A stretch of DNA of 64,000 nucleotides from Rhododendron vialii (GCF_030253575.1 NC_080558.1:8752001-8816000); one strand, 5' to 3'; positions 22,404-34,093 are shown, numbered from the stretch's first letter. Notes: generated by a model not told the origin, from the sequence alone. Numbers and translations: made by a program.

Positions 22404-25400
22404 TTAACAAGAAAAACGGCATGCGCAGTAATTGCCAGGTACAGGAGGTAGATGTGATTGACATTCACATTCCTGAACGTGCAATGGGGGACGATTGTAA
22501 CGATCTTTGCACGACTGGTTCCCTTTGGACCCGCATTTGGTACCCTCTGGTAATCCAAAGTTAAATTTGCACTGCCTCCCTGAAATTCATTTCATCATTA
22601 TTGAAAAGAATTAACTATACAAGGTTAATTACATTGAGATCGATATTGAATTTGAGAAAGGTGAACCTGATCAGTATGCCATAATGTCCATGAGGGGGTC
22701 CTCATTTTACACAGTCTGTTTTCCATGAGAGGGTCCTCATTTTAGTTAAAATACAGATCTTTCCATTTCTCTCATTTACCGATCGAATTTTGATGATCCA
22801 AGCCGCTCAATGTGATCAAAACGTGATTTTAAGTGTACATGCGAGAAATCAACAAAAACAATGACCGGGAAGGGCTTCATCCAAACAGTTTTTTAATGAA
22901 CAGTTTAGTAAAAAATTGCTCAAATCAATCCCTTCCCGGTCTTTTTCTTTTGCCTATTTCTCACAGATACCCGTAAAATCACGTTCTGAATACATTGAAA
23001 GGCTCGGATCATCGAAATTCGATCAGGAAAGGGGGGTCCGCATTTTAAGAGATTCTCATTTGAAACTTTCTGCATACATACTACATACATCTACACGAGA
23101 AACTTTTATGTATTCTTGGTATACAAAGGGGGTTGGTATCCCCTCCGGGAAGTTTCTAATTTTCCAGTCATTTTCTGATCACATTTGGATGATCCCGTTC
23201 ATTATGTAGAGTTCGACAAGAACCTTAATCATACCGAAAATCGTGTTCATCGGACTTTAGTAAATACATGATTGGCATATGTGAAAATTGAAGAAAATCA
23301 AAATTGGGTCCAAAAAAGACATTGAATCAAAACCCAGTTTTAGTGGGTTTATTTTTATCTTCTTATTCAAAAAAACTAAAACTGGGATATTGAATATGAC
23401 ATACTTCCTATATTATATCATACAAATGTACGTGATTACATGAACGCTATATTCGGATATTGAATTCTAAGAAAAGGAAAACTAAACCAAACCGAGCCTT
23501 AAGTCCCAATCACTTGAGGTTGGCTACATGAATTATTTTCCTCCATTGAGCTCTGTCAAGAGCCATTTGTTCACACAAACCTACTATACTCATATCGAAA
23601 GAAAAGGAAAAGGAAAACAAGGAAATCTGGTAGATGCGTTTTGGAGTTGTCTGTTATGTGGTGTGTTTTGATTACCTACAAAAACGGGCCTATTTCGGCC
23701 TAATGAGCCAAATGGCCTTTTTTTTTGTTCTTGTTTATTTTATTTTTTTACATTTTTTAGTTTTTCGTCGATTTTTTTGTGAATTATTGCTTTGTCATGA
23801 TGGAAGGAATCTAAAAGTTAGAAACTTATGATCGAAATCTATATTTTTTTTTGAATAAAGACAAAAAATTGGCTTATTTTAGTTATCTTATTCAGAAAAA
23901 TTTGGGTTTCGGTCGTAAATTTTTACTTATTAGCTAGATTCTTTTCGTCATGACATAAGCAATAATCCAAAAGAAATCGACGAAAAACTAACAAATGCGA
24001 AAAAAATTTAACAAGGACAAAAAAATAGGCCATTTGGCTAGCTTATTAGCCCAAAATTGGTTGGGTACATGTAAAAATACCACGAACGACAATACTTGTT
24101 TTTGTTAATTATACTGCTGTTTTGGATATATCGTTTTTGTATTCTTAGTTTGAAACTTTGTATCCTAATGGCCCAATTGAATGTGCAATGAGTTTGGGGG
24201 TATTATTTATGGAGGTGGATAAGATAGTAGTAGAAGTTATTATAGAGGACAGATTCACATTAATGTGATTTTTATGGAAGGTGAATTAAAAAGTACTCCC
24301 CCCGTCCCAAAATGTTAAAACATTTTTGGGACTGTGTGCCATTTTAGATTGCTTATATCTTTCGATTTATAAACTCTTATGTAATTTTGAAATCTTTGTT
24401 TAATAGAATTATTTAAAATCCATCAAACAAGATCTATATTGCATATTTTTTGACATTCACATTAAAAGATATAGGGAATTTAAAATGGCACGCTATCCCA
24501 GAAATGTCTTAACATTTTGGGACAGAGAAATTAGTTGGTTTGGTTTCAATGAAGGATTAAATAGTACTTGGTTAATTTGGATGAGGGATAAAATGGAGAA
24601 TAAGGTTATTAATAATTCACTTTAATCATCTCCTAATAATATGAATTAAAGAGACAACATCCAATTTTAAAAACTCTATAGTCTGGGTAGTTTTTGTCGA
24701 TTATATTTAGAGTAGAAGGGATTAAAATATTTTCTCTTATTTACTTCAAAATATAAAAGATTTGCTTTGAAATTAAAAAAAAAAATTATTAGCCTCTATC
24801 GATTATGAGTATTTTCCCAACGCTCCGGAAGTATTGCAATACCAATATAAACCATGTCGAGAGACATAAATGCATGTGAAATGAGACCAAACAACGTATG
24901 GTATGGGTTTTGTAGAAGAGGCCCAGAACAAAACCCTAAATAAACATAATAAGAACGAAAGTTGAAATGGTAAAACTGACCTTTTAATGGCTTTTCTTGA
25001 GCAAGCATAGGGTGATGTCGCCGCTGCGACGCAGACGAGTAACCTGTACCATATTTTACAGCAAATGGGTGTCATAGTGAGAAGAGATGCGAGAGTGTCA
25101 AGCGGTCGAAATTAATGGCCGTCATGGAAGTACCAATAATTTTTCCTTTTTTTGCAAAAGGTGAATTTCAGATGGACAGGACAGTACCAGTTTAAGACTA
25201 TATACTGGTTGTGATCAGTACTATGAGAAAGGGATTGGATTCAAAGGAAAGGAAAATTTATTTATGGGGTTTGGATATTGCATGTACTAATTTCCAATGG
25301 GAGATATATATTAGCCAAACTTATAAATAGCACTGAACAATTGTTCGTGCATACGTAGCATGGAATGCCTCCCCTACTTCGAGCGAAAGAGTTCGATAAG

Positions 25401-25710
25401 TCGCCTCAGCTCAAGATAAAATCATGATAATTTTAAACTCGATGACCGAAGCCGGTAGCATCTCAGAAAGGCAAATCATCTGAAGGAACATGTACAACGA
25501 AGGAGGGTTTAAAGGGACACCACATACGCTGTCGGTTTCGCTAGTTCATTGACAAAGTAGACGGCTATCGATTTTCAAGTAATTAAAAAGTAAGGGTTTC
25601 AGAATATCGATCATACCTTGATCAGGTCCTAGAGCTTGACCTTGAGAAAGGGCAAGTGAGCTCAAAAGAAGAGTTAAAGAAAGGATGGAGAGGGCTTCCA
25701 ATTTCCTCAT
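22404..25710 (-). CDS. Cysteine-rich secreted peptide, SCR-like/defensin-like (two exons)
   Basis: Exon 1 is 25710-25617, encoding a signal peptide (MRKLEALSILSLTLLLSSLA) and the start of the mature region. Exon 2 is 22579-22404, entered through a consensus acceptor (ATTTCAG). Exon 1 ends in phase 1 before GTATGA, and exon 2 is open only in the matching phase, giving 89 aa. The mature part has eight cysteines, at positions 3, 15, 23, 37, 39, 51, 53 and 57 of the exon-2 product, ending in C-A-C-R-F-S-C. Spacing with two C-x-C pairs and a C-x3-C end fits the SCR-like/LCR branch of plant defensin-like proteins, whose genes usually have one intron after the signal peptide. Known members act as secreted ligands or antimicrobials; its role here is unknown. 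The 3037-bp intron is unusually long and holds three MITE-like repeats. Confidence 0.7.
22687..23052. mobile_element. Foldback MITE, family F, copy 1
   Basis: Same family as 48831-49211: inverted arms around CGATGATCCAAGCCGCTCAA (about 22790) and GGCTCGGATCATCGAAATTC (about 23000), with an AAAACGTGATTTTAAG stretch. It lies in the intron of the cysteine-rich peptide gene. Ends are approximate. Confidence 0.65.
23688..24058. mobile_element. Foldback MITE-like repeat
   Basis: Left AGCCAAATGGCCTTTTTTTT and right AGGCCATTTGGCTAGCTTAT are inverted, and internal arms (TTTTTCGTCGATTT and its complement) continue the hairpin. It lies in the cysteine-rich peptide intron. TSD not resolved. Confidence 0.6.
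24296..24531. mobile_element. Stowaway-like MITE in the cysteine-rich peptide intron
   Basis: 236 bp, ends CTCCCCCCGTCCCAAAATGT and CATTTTGGGACAGAGAAAT, flanked by TA. The two halves are inverted over roughly 60 bp. Confidence 0.75.
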
Positions 25711-25794
25711 TAGATCTTTCCTCTCAAATTTGTTGCCAATCTTTTAGTCTCCTATGAAGGTAATGGTATATGCTTTGTTGATCTAGGAGCCATA

Positions 25795-25812
25795 GACTCT
25801 ATTTATGGAGTG
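25795..25812 (-). promoter_or_regulatory. TATA box of the cysteine-rich peptide gene
   Basis: On the minus strand CCATAAATAGAG lies about 90 bp before the ATG at 25710, a normal plant TATA-to-ATG distance. Confidence 0.45.
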
Positions 25813-25867
25813 CTTATAAAATAATGATATAGAAAACAATAAGTGTTGGGCGGATCCAAGGATGCTG

Positions 25868-26065
25868 CAGGGCACTCTCTGTAGTATCTGCAGGGCAGAT
25901 TCGGATCGTCCATCTCAACAATAAATAGTTCAGATATATTTGTTAATTATTACCGGTAGTAATTAACTTTGACCGGTAATAGTTTACAAACACATCTGAA
26001 CAATTCATTGCCGAGATTGACAATCCGGATCTGTCCTGTTAGGTGCACAACAGAGGAGGGCACTG
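25868..26065. repeat. Foldback repeat with ACCGGTAAT core
   Basis: Left arm AGGGCAGATTCGGATCGTCC and right arm GACAATCCGGATCTGTCCTG are inverted, as are ATTACCGGTAGTAATTAACT / ACCGGTAATAG in the centre. It lies upstream of the cysteine-rich peptide gene. Confidence 0.5.
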
Positions 26066-28262
26066 CAGAATTTCCAATTCTATGTGTGGGCAAGGCATAA
26101 TTAAAATACCATTGGATGGCCCATTATTGAACAAAAATCGAACTGGTAGAAGCTAGCATAAAATTAATCGAAGTCTTCTTCAGGCTGTTAATGGGGCCTT
26201 TTCTGAGGGGAAGATGACAGGGTGGCCTTCGAGGGCTTCCAAAAATTTACACAAAAGAATTAACAGGGTCCCTTTCGTTAGTTATAAAGTCAAAATATAT
26301 TTCATAATATACAAATTAGTTCGTGAATGCATTGCCCATTATATATTGAACTGGTACAAGCGTAAAATAAAAGTCTAATGCTTAAAGGGTGAACCATCGT
26401 AATCATTAAAACTTTTTTTTTTGTCAACGTGGTACGAAATTTCATTCATAACAAAGATCATATAAAGCAGTACATTAAAGAAAACAATTATCGTTCCAAA
26501 GAAGATTCAGTAACCAATCAGAAGGTCTAGCTTCCCAAATACGAATACTAGAATCTCACAAATTCGAAGTTGCTAAAGCGTACGCAACTACCTTCGCCAA
26601 CCTAGAAATAAAAAGAAAATCACAAATCCTAACCGATCGAAGCGAATATCTTCGATGACAGCTTCCACTTCCGTAGGGCAAGAGCCGCAAGACCACACCT
26701 ATGATAAGTCAAACCAATCATTAAAACCTTGTTGCCTGTCTTTTTCTCTATTTTTTTATGTCGATTCAAAATGATTTGATATAAACAAGTGATCTTCAGT
26801 CTGTACGTTGCCTTAGTTTCATCAAACAAAAAAAATTGAGTAAAAATTCTAATGCTCTCTCCATTCCTCCACTTAAATCTATACCAAATTGAATCATTAT
26901 TCAATATTACTCAAATCAAGAGTGGCTTAAATAGTTTTCAAAGTTAATAAAATAATTTTGTATTTTTTTAGAATTAATTAAGTTATGATCCTAAAAATAT
27001 TAACCTGGATAAAGACGTACACCAGCGAAACCGATAGTTATTCATAGCCTTAACCAATTACCGTCCGTCTCGGCAATAAACGGCTCTCAATCATTAGTTG
27101 CCGAGATGAGATCTGAGCCGTCGGATGCACGATCCGACGGCTCGTAGGTACACAGCATGTTCGGTGTTTTGCAACTCACTACACAGCACCAATCCGAAGT
27201 CCGTTATTCATAGCCTTAACCAATTACTGCTTCCCCCACAAGGCTCCTGATCAGGTTTTACTCCGTCCTAGAATGGGATTGTCCACTCCCTTGGATAAGG
27301 ATTAATTATTGACACATTCTAATCCCACCGTATTAATTATTATCAAAATCAACTAACTGGGGAGTTGGCAGGTGATAGAATTAATCAATTAATACAATTG
27401 GGTTTGTTTGAATGGGATTGTGGGACGGTGTTGTGCGCATGCTAACCATCCGCCTCGGCAATCAATGGTCCGAATTGTTCGGTATTGTGCGTAATCTCAA
27501 CTGTCTCGGCAATCCTAACCATTGATTGCTGTGACGAACGGTCCGGATGCGCACAGCGCCATCCCCAAGTATGTTTGAATGTTAGGATGAGAACATAGCT
27601 CATTAGTTTGATTAGGATGGATACATAATATTATACTCCAATATGGGTACTCGAGACTAGGACCTCTATTTAAGCAACTCAATTTTTAATTACTTGAGTA
27701 TACTAGGAGATACTAAATTAATTATGTGACAAATAATATGTCAAATGGAATCCATCTTGCCATCCGAAAAATACATCCAGAGAAATGGATTTGAGGGCTG
27801 GCATTTTGCAAAATCAAATTCAGATTAAGATTCGTCCACCACTCGCAAACCAAAAATTGGATCTGACAAGCTATCTGACCCGATATTCAACAAAAAAGTC
27901 TAGAAACAAAATCTTGAAATACAACTTCAAACACAACTTCAGAATCTTCCATTATAAATTTATATGTATTGCTATAAGGAAAGTGCATATTTGGATATAA
28001 TGCATTGAAATCTATACATACGAAAGGGTTTCTTGGGTTTCTGCAAAACACCATGTAGAAGCTAGAAAAAGAGAGGAGAGATTGAGGGTTGGAATTCACC
28101 TAATGACTACTCTATTCCATTACTCTTTTAAGTTGTATGCTTTGGATCTCATCAGTATATAGTAGCATAAAAAACAATCACGTGCATCGCACGTGCTCTT
28201 TTACTAGTCAAGTCTAAATAGGCGAGCAACAAACTCAAGGTTCCAGAATGCGAAAATCAATA
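26066..28262. other. No gene recognised
   Basis: It contains a LINE-type tail (T run at 26411 with AAATTTCATTCATAACAAAG), the foldback at 27038, a second inverted repeat at 27430-27570 (TGCGCATGCTAACCATCCGC / CCGGATGCGCACAGCGCC), and AT-rich sequence. Confidence 0.45.
27038..27227. repeat. Foldback repeat flanked by a 25-bp direct repeat
   Basis: TTATTCATAGCCTTAACCAA followed by TTAC occurs at 27038-27062 and again at 27202-27226. Between them is a hairpin-forming stretch (GTCCGTCTCGGCAATAAACG and TTGCCGAGATGAGATCTGAG). Confidence 0.55.
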
Positions 28263-28270
28263 TACCATGG

Positions 28271-29114
28271 TAAGGGTGAGCAAAATATCCGTCAAACCGC
28301 GAATCCAATCCAAGCCGGAAGGTTTGGTTTGGGTTTTTAGTAATATGGTTTGGTCATGGTTTAAAAAAATTAGAAACCGCGTTATATGGTTTGGTTTATG
28401 GATTCACATTTACGGTTATGGTTTCAAACCGATCCGAACCATATAATACATACATACATATATGTATAAATTAATTATGATTCACCCAATAAATATGGGA
28501 GCTTTTAGTCAACTACTTAATTTATTGATCCCATTAAATCCACTGCAATATTTAATTTTTCTTCACTGCCAAGATAAAGATACGAACCTTGATGTAGAGT
28601 GATATCACAAGTTGATTTCTACCATACTGCTACTATTGCCCTTTTGCTACCTCATTTCAATTCAATAGTTTTAGAAATTATTTTTGGTCTTTTATTTGGT
28701 TAAACTATCTTAAGATACTTAGTAGGTGGTATTCTTAGTTGGTTCAGTTTAGTAACTTATCAGCATTTTATTTTCTTAGTTTAAGACTTGAGGTAATTTT
28801 TGGAATCTTACCCTTAATTAGTTTGTTGATATTAGTGTGTTTTAATAATTTGAATGGAATTGGTTTAAATATATGTATTTTTTTAATTTATCTTCATAAT
28901 GTTAAGTACTTTAAATATTTTTTGAAGACAATAACATAGTTCAAAGCAAACCGTGGTTTAAAACCGAAACCGAACCGTATTTAAATGACTTGGATTGGTT
29001 TGGTTTTATGTCTTTTGTGTGTTGGTTTGGTTCTCCCAATTCATAATCCGGAAGTATTGGTTTGGTTCTTGGTTTAGTATGAAACCGAACCAATCCGGAC
29101 CATGCTCACCCCTA
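28271..29114. mobile_element. hAT-type non-autonomous element, 844 bp
   Basis: The 8-bp TSD TACCATGG is at 28263-28270 and 29115-29122. Ends are TAAGGGTGAGCA and TGCTCACCCCTA (inverted). Subterminal regions are packed with GGTTTGGTTT at the left and AAACCGAACC at the right, like transposase-binding repeats. No transposase ORF. Confidence 0.85.
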
Positions 29115-29559
29115 TACCATGGTGTTGAAAATGGCCTTGAATCTTGATCTCCTTACTATGGTCATCCAATTGTCATCCAGAGAAAAGAGAGCAAGTATTA
29201 GCTGCTGCTACTATATACTACGAGCAGTGGTTTAAGCAACATACACAGAAGCCGAAATTCAGGGCACGCTTAGATGGCTAAATGCATGTGTTTCGATGAT
29301 AAAGATAAAATTCCACAAACACTAGGAAATCTAATAACTGAACTATTGCACTATAGTTTATTAAATAGAAAATTAAAGGCCGGTCCTCTTTTTTAGGTTC
29401 GTTTTGATCCCAACCCTAAATATTATTTCCGAAACTGCGTAGGCTCGGATATGTCATGTCATGACTTTCTTGCCTTTTTACTCTGTCTCGTTGATTCAAT
29501 CTCACCATCATCAACAAATCATCTCTTTCTCCCTCTTCCTCTCCAACAACCACCTCCTC

Positions 29560-29830
29560 TCTCTACCTCTACACCTGGCATGTTTTCGTCCATGAAGAAG
29601 TAAATTCCAAGGCGTCCCCTTCATCTCTGACAACGGCGGCAGCTCCGGTGGACCGGTGTCGTGTTCTGTCGCCGATGCAGATCTCTCTCTTTGTTAACCA
29701 CGTCATCGCTGTCCTCGTCTTCTTCGTCAATGGCGATGCTCTTCATCCTCCGGTTCATCGCAAGCTCCGGCGTCGTCGACTACGCTAGAGCGGCGGCGTG
29801 ATCAGAGAACGAATCCGCAATCTACAATCA
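29560..29830 (+). other. GC-rich gene-like fragment inside the Pack-MULE-like element
   Basis: This 270-bp stretch is much richer in GC and codon-like CTC/GTC/TCG triplets than its surroundings (for example CGTCGTCGACTACGCTAGAG). No frame stays open across it and I do not recognise the parent gene. It is probably captured host exon sequence. Confidence 0.4.
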
Positions 29831-30129
29831 GTGGCTGCGAGGAAACAATCTCGAGTCGGCAATTACTATAACATTATTTTAGTCGCACCTCTGAAGCTAT
29901 TAATGATACAAAACCTGTGATTCTTTGTTTCGGTACTTCAGTCCACAAGATTTTTTTTTTGTTTTTTTGAAGCTTATCAAATGGTATTTCGGTACTTCAG
30001 TCTACTATGTGTCAAATAATATTGTAGTATACTAATAAAAAACTAGATAAAGCTTATCAACTGGTATATTGAAGCTTGCTCTAGATTCTTCGTGCTCATT
30101 TAGAAAATTATTCTGTAGTTGAATTTTTG

Positions 30130-30655
30130 TATTTATTATCTATGTCAATTAGGTGAGTTGTCTATGTGAACTGTGTATTTTTCTATGAGAATTATGTATT
30201 TTTTATGAGAACTGTATATTGTCCCTGAGAAGTGTCTATGAGAATTGTGTATTTTTTATAAGAATTGTGTATTTTTTATGAGAATTGTGTATTTTTAATG
30301 ACAACTGTGTATTTTTCTATGAGAACTATGTATTGTCCATGAGAAGTGTCTATAAGAGTTGTGTATTTTCTATGAGAACTGTGTATTTTAGTGTGTGGTG
30401 AAACTATGTGAACTGTGTATTTTCTATAAGAATTGTGCCCAATTCTCATAGAGAGAGTTCTAATAGACATAGTTCTCATAACTAGTCTCATAGAGACAAT
30501 TCTCATAAACACTTCTCATGAAAACAGTTCTCATAAAGACAGTCCTCATAAAAACAGTTTCCATAAAGACAGCCCTCATAGAGAAAATTCTCATAGGAAC
30601 AGTTCTCATAGAGTCAATTCTCATATAAATAGTTCTCATAGAGAATTCTTATAGC
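30130..30655. repeat. Minisatellite arms in opposite orientation (left block)
   Basis: About 30130-30435 holds diverged tandem copies of TATGAGAACTGTGTATTTT (19-22 bp). From 30440 to 30655 the same unit runs in reverse complement (AGTTCTCATAGAGACAGTT-like). The block could form a long hairpin. Confidence 0.75.
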
Positions 30656-31179
30656 AAAACGATACCGTCAATTCTTAAACCAAGCACGAATGAGGTTATT
30701 AACTTACTATGCATGGTTCATGTTAGCCTCACCTTCGTATTGTGCCTACTGCCTAGCCTGTTTAATTTACTTCGTCTTGCTCTTTATCGACTTCATTTTG
30801 CTTATGCCTAGTGAGGTTAAGAATCCTTTCCTTCGTTTCTTCCTTTCTTTGTCATCCTTCTAATAAAGAGCTAGCCTTAGTTACTGTCCTTTGGTACTAT
30901 TCACCCCTTAAGAAAAGACCATATCCTAGCTTCCAAGCCCACTGTTTTCAAGCCTAGTTTAAGGTAAAATTTTGCAATCGGCAATCCTGTTTCGACCTGT
31001 GGTTGGTTAGTCCAACAATGAAGCCATTAGCAGCTGCCGCCTAATTTCCACGGACTACTCTCATAATCGATAAACTTGCTTTAGAAATCAAGCCGAATCT
31101 ATTTCCCCCCTCCCCCTTTCAATCTGCTTATTCCAGCTTGGTTCTTCTACCCTTGAAAACCCTATATATGAACTGTATA

Positions 31180-31830
31180 TTTTCAGTTCTCATAGCCATT
31201 TTCACATAGTTCTCATAGAACTGACTATGAGAATTGACAGTTCTCATAACCAATTCACATAACTAAGGGTAAGAACTGTCTATGAGAACTGTGTATTTTA
31301 TATGAGAACATTATATTTTTCTATGAGAACTGTGTATTATACATGAGAACTGTGTATTTTCTATGGAAACATTGTATTTTTCTATGAGAACTGTGTATTT
31401 TTCCATAAGAACTGTTTATTTTTCTAAGAGAATTGTATATTTTTTATGAGAACTGTATATTGTTCATGACAACTATCTATGAGAACTGTGTATTTTCTAT
31501 GAGAATTGAGTATTATACATGAAAATTGTGTATTTTTTATAACAATTGTGTATTTTCTATGAGAACTGTCTATTTAAGTGTGTGGTAAGACTATTTAAAC
31601 TGTGTATTTTTCAGTTCACATAGTTATTTCATATAATTCTCATAGAACTGACTATGAGAATTGCCAGTTCTCATAACCAGTTCACATAGTCAAGGATATT
31701 TTTGTCCGAAACAGTTTTCATAAAGACAGTTTTCATTGGAACGGTTCTCGTAGAAATAATTCTCATAGACAGTTCACATGGAGACAATTATCATAGAAAC
31801 AGTTCTCATAGAAAGTTCTCATAGAAAATT
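31180..31830. repeat. Minisatellite arms in opposite orientation (right block)
   Basis: The same unit as at 30130: forward orientation mainly 31280-31610, reverse orientation 31610-31830. The forward-then-reverse order repeats that of the left block, so the pair arose by duplication of a foldback unit around a 520-bp spacer. Confidence 0.7.
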
Positions 31831-32454
31831 ATATTTTTTTAATCTTACATAATTTCATATTCAATATGGATCTTGTTTGGTAGATACCGTCGAATAGGTT
31901 CCAAAAATATAATTTTTAAAAAAAATGAATAACTACAACAAAAGATATTACTTTTTGAAATTTAAACAATGTTTTAATGGTGCACCAATACTCATGGAGC
32001 ATTGGATAATTTTTCTATATTAAATGCTCTCTAGTATAGTGGGCTGCTGCACGTGAAGGGGCAAGGTTGGAATAAAAAATATAAATAATTGTGCAGGACT
32101 AAATGAAGTCCGAACCTAATTTTTAGGACCGGCCTAAAAATTCCCCTTTATTAAACAACCCACAATGCTGAAACCAGAAAAATCCAATCGTAAATCACAC
32201 ATTTAAAAAGACCTTTCCAACTTACTAGAGATGAGCAGATGGTGATGTACTGCATAAAGTACGCAACCACTACAAAATGACACATAATGCAATCCGATGT
32301 TGAGCTTCAAATTCCATTTCTCTCACGGTAAAAGAACTCACACTTGTCGGGTTTGAAATTACAAGAATTCGATTCCCCAGAGTTGAACCATGAGAAGCAA
32401 AACCACAGGGCAACTACATCCATAACATGTCTGGCATTGATACCCATATCCCAT

Positions 32455-33615
32455 CTACTTCGCAAGATCCAATGTTTCATTATACAACTTCAATAGCTCC
32501 GGGGCTTCTTCCATCTTATAGCTCAAAACCTTCTTCCAGAACTGCTTTTCAGAAAAATTTAGCCATGTACTCAAGCTGATACCATTAGTCTTGATTAAAC
32601 CTTGCAACAACAAAGCTTTATAAACTGCACTCCTCGGAACAATCCTCTTCTCCAAGATTAGTTGTATAATTTTTGGTCTTCTTGCAACCAACGAAGATTC
32701 CCAACCCATTTTTTTAACAAGAAAATCCATCACGCGGTTGATCTTATCCTGTGATGCAATCATACAATTTGGATGCTTCTTAAAAGCAACAAGAATCTCG
32801 TCCTGGGTCCAACCCCACTTCTTGTAAACCTCAACCTTCTTCTCCCATGTAGATTTACTCATCCCTGTTAACACACGAATGGCTGACATAAACTCCATTT
32901 GCGAAGGATTAAAACCCATCCTTTTAACTTCATCCACACAAATCCTAAACCGATTGCTGCCTACAGCAAATGCTCTAGGTCGTCTCATCAACAAAAGCCC
33001 AATATTGGCATTGGGAACACCTACTTCTCGCAGAATTTCAATATTTGGTATAACATGACTTTGATAATCAAAAAAACAAAACCAAGCACAATGTCACAAT
33101 GTCTAATAAAAGCAAGCGCTTTCTCTTCGGATTGAAGAAAATTACCATAGAAATTAAGGAATAATTGAGTTTTCCAAGCTGCGTTTCAAGATGAATTGTG
33201 ACATAGACGTTAATCTGGCAATATCTGTGATCGAAAGGCCCTTAGATTTGAGAAACTCATGCTTGGGCAAAAGGGACTTTTGGGGATCACGTATTATCAC
33301 AGGAGGGTACTTTCTAATGGCACTGGAGATCTGGGTTTGGGTGAATCCATGGTTCCTGAAGAATGCCAAGACTGAGTCAGGCTTATCTGGAGTCTCAAAT
33401 TTGACATACTTAGATGCTGAGAGAGCTTTTTCTGGAGACAACCCACACTAGTTTATGAGGTATGTGACCGTGAACGAGTGCTGATTTGAAGATTTATCCA
33501 TGGGTTTGAGGGATGTGGAAAAAGGGTGGGTTAGATGATGGCAATAGAAAACATAGGTTGGAGAAGCTTTAGCAGCAGATATTCCATGGCGTGATTTGCA
33601 GAAAAACTTCAACAT
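32455..33615 (-). pseudogene. mTERF-family protein pseudogene
   Basis: Three fragments in order on the minus strand resemble a plant organellar mTERF: 33615-33448 (from MLKFFCKS, through HPFSTSLKP, to SFTVTYLIN), 33441-33154 (GLSPEKALSASKYVKFETP) and 32994-32455 (MRRPRAFAVG to the C-terminus). Fragments 1 and 2 are in the same frame, separated only by a TAG where a sense codon is expected before CGLSPEKA. After the E-N-S-I-I-P block the frame is lost through at least two indels (33000-33155), although recognisable pieces such as Q-S-H-V-I-P-N-I-E-I-L persist in a shifted frame. Members bind organellar nucleic acids through repeated mTERF helices; this copy cannot make a full protein. Sequence upstream to about 34020 may be old 5' UTR. 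Confidence 0.8.
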
Positions 33616-33919
33616 TTGATGAGATTTCAGTATGTCACGCGGAGGGGAGGAACTAAAACTTACCTTCACTACAGAGGAGATTTCCCCAAGCTTGGAACCT
33701 TGTAACCCTCTTTCCTTCATGAACCGCAAACCCTCTCTGTGGGCTAGTGAAGCTCGAACCATTTCATATGTAGCAAAGATTTCCACCTAAATTGCGCACT
33801 CAAGAATTTTGGGCAACAGAGAAGGAACTCACCTGTTTTCAAGAAGAGACATTCAAAAAATTGGGGGTTTATCCCGATAACCCTCTTTCTTCCAGGAAAC
33901 CCTAAAACCCTGGATTGGA

Positions 33920-34093
33920 AGTTGCTGTAGTGCGGCAGCCACACTAGTAGATCCGACCGTCCATCTCGATATAAAGGGCTTGGATTTAATCCGAGCTCCT
34001 CCAAATCCGAGCCGTCCATTGTTTAGATGAAAATCCTAGCCGTTCTGCCGAGATGGACGGCTAGATCGTCGCACGGGGTGCACTACAGCACCC
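33920..34093. mobile_element. Short foldback MITE upstream of the mTERF relic
   Basis: TTGCTGTAGTGCGGC and GGGTGCACTACAGCACC are inverted ends, with GACCGTCCATCTCG / CGAGATGGACGGCT inside. Related GCACTACAG and CCGTCC-ATCTCGG motifs recur at 13550-13720, 25860-26060, 27040-27170, 27430-27570 and 48170-48360, marking a repeat family with members in this window. Confidence 0.5.

Larger units (their letters stand above)
29366..32146. mobile_element. Pack-MULE-like element, 2.78 kb
   Basis: The 9-bp TSD TTTATTAAA is at 29357-29365 and 32147-32155. The termini are inverted repeats: the left carries GGCCGGTCCT then TTAGGTTCG (29388-29410), and the right carries CGAACCTAA then AGGACCGGCC (32111-32134). 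No transposase is seen. Inside are a GC-rich gene-like stretch (29560-29830), two minisatellite blocks and a unique spacer at 30660-31180. A 9-bp TSD, long TIRs and a captured GC-rich fragment are the hallmarks of Pack-MULEs. Confidence 0.65.

Noticed and set aside
22373-22558. A 61-codon minus-strand frame over the cysteine-rich exon
   Set aside because: It is in the wrong phase; the eight-cysteine frame is the one that joins the signal-peptide exon.
30130-31830. CRISPR-like array of short repeats
   Set aside because: Units are diverged, contiguous without unique spacers, change orientation, and lie in a plant transposon.
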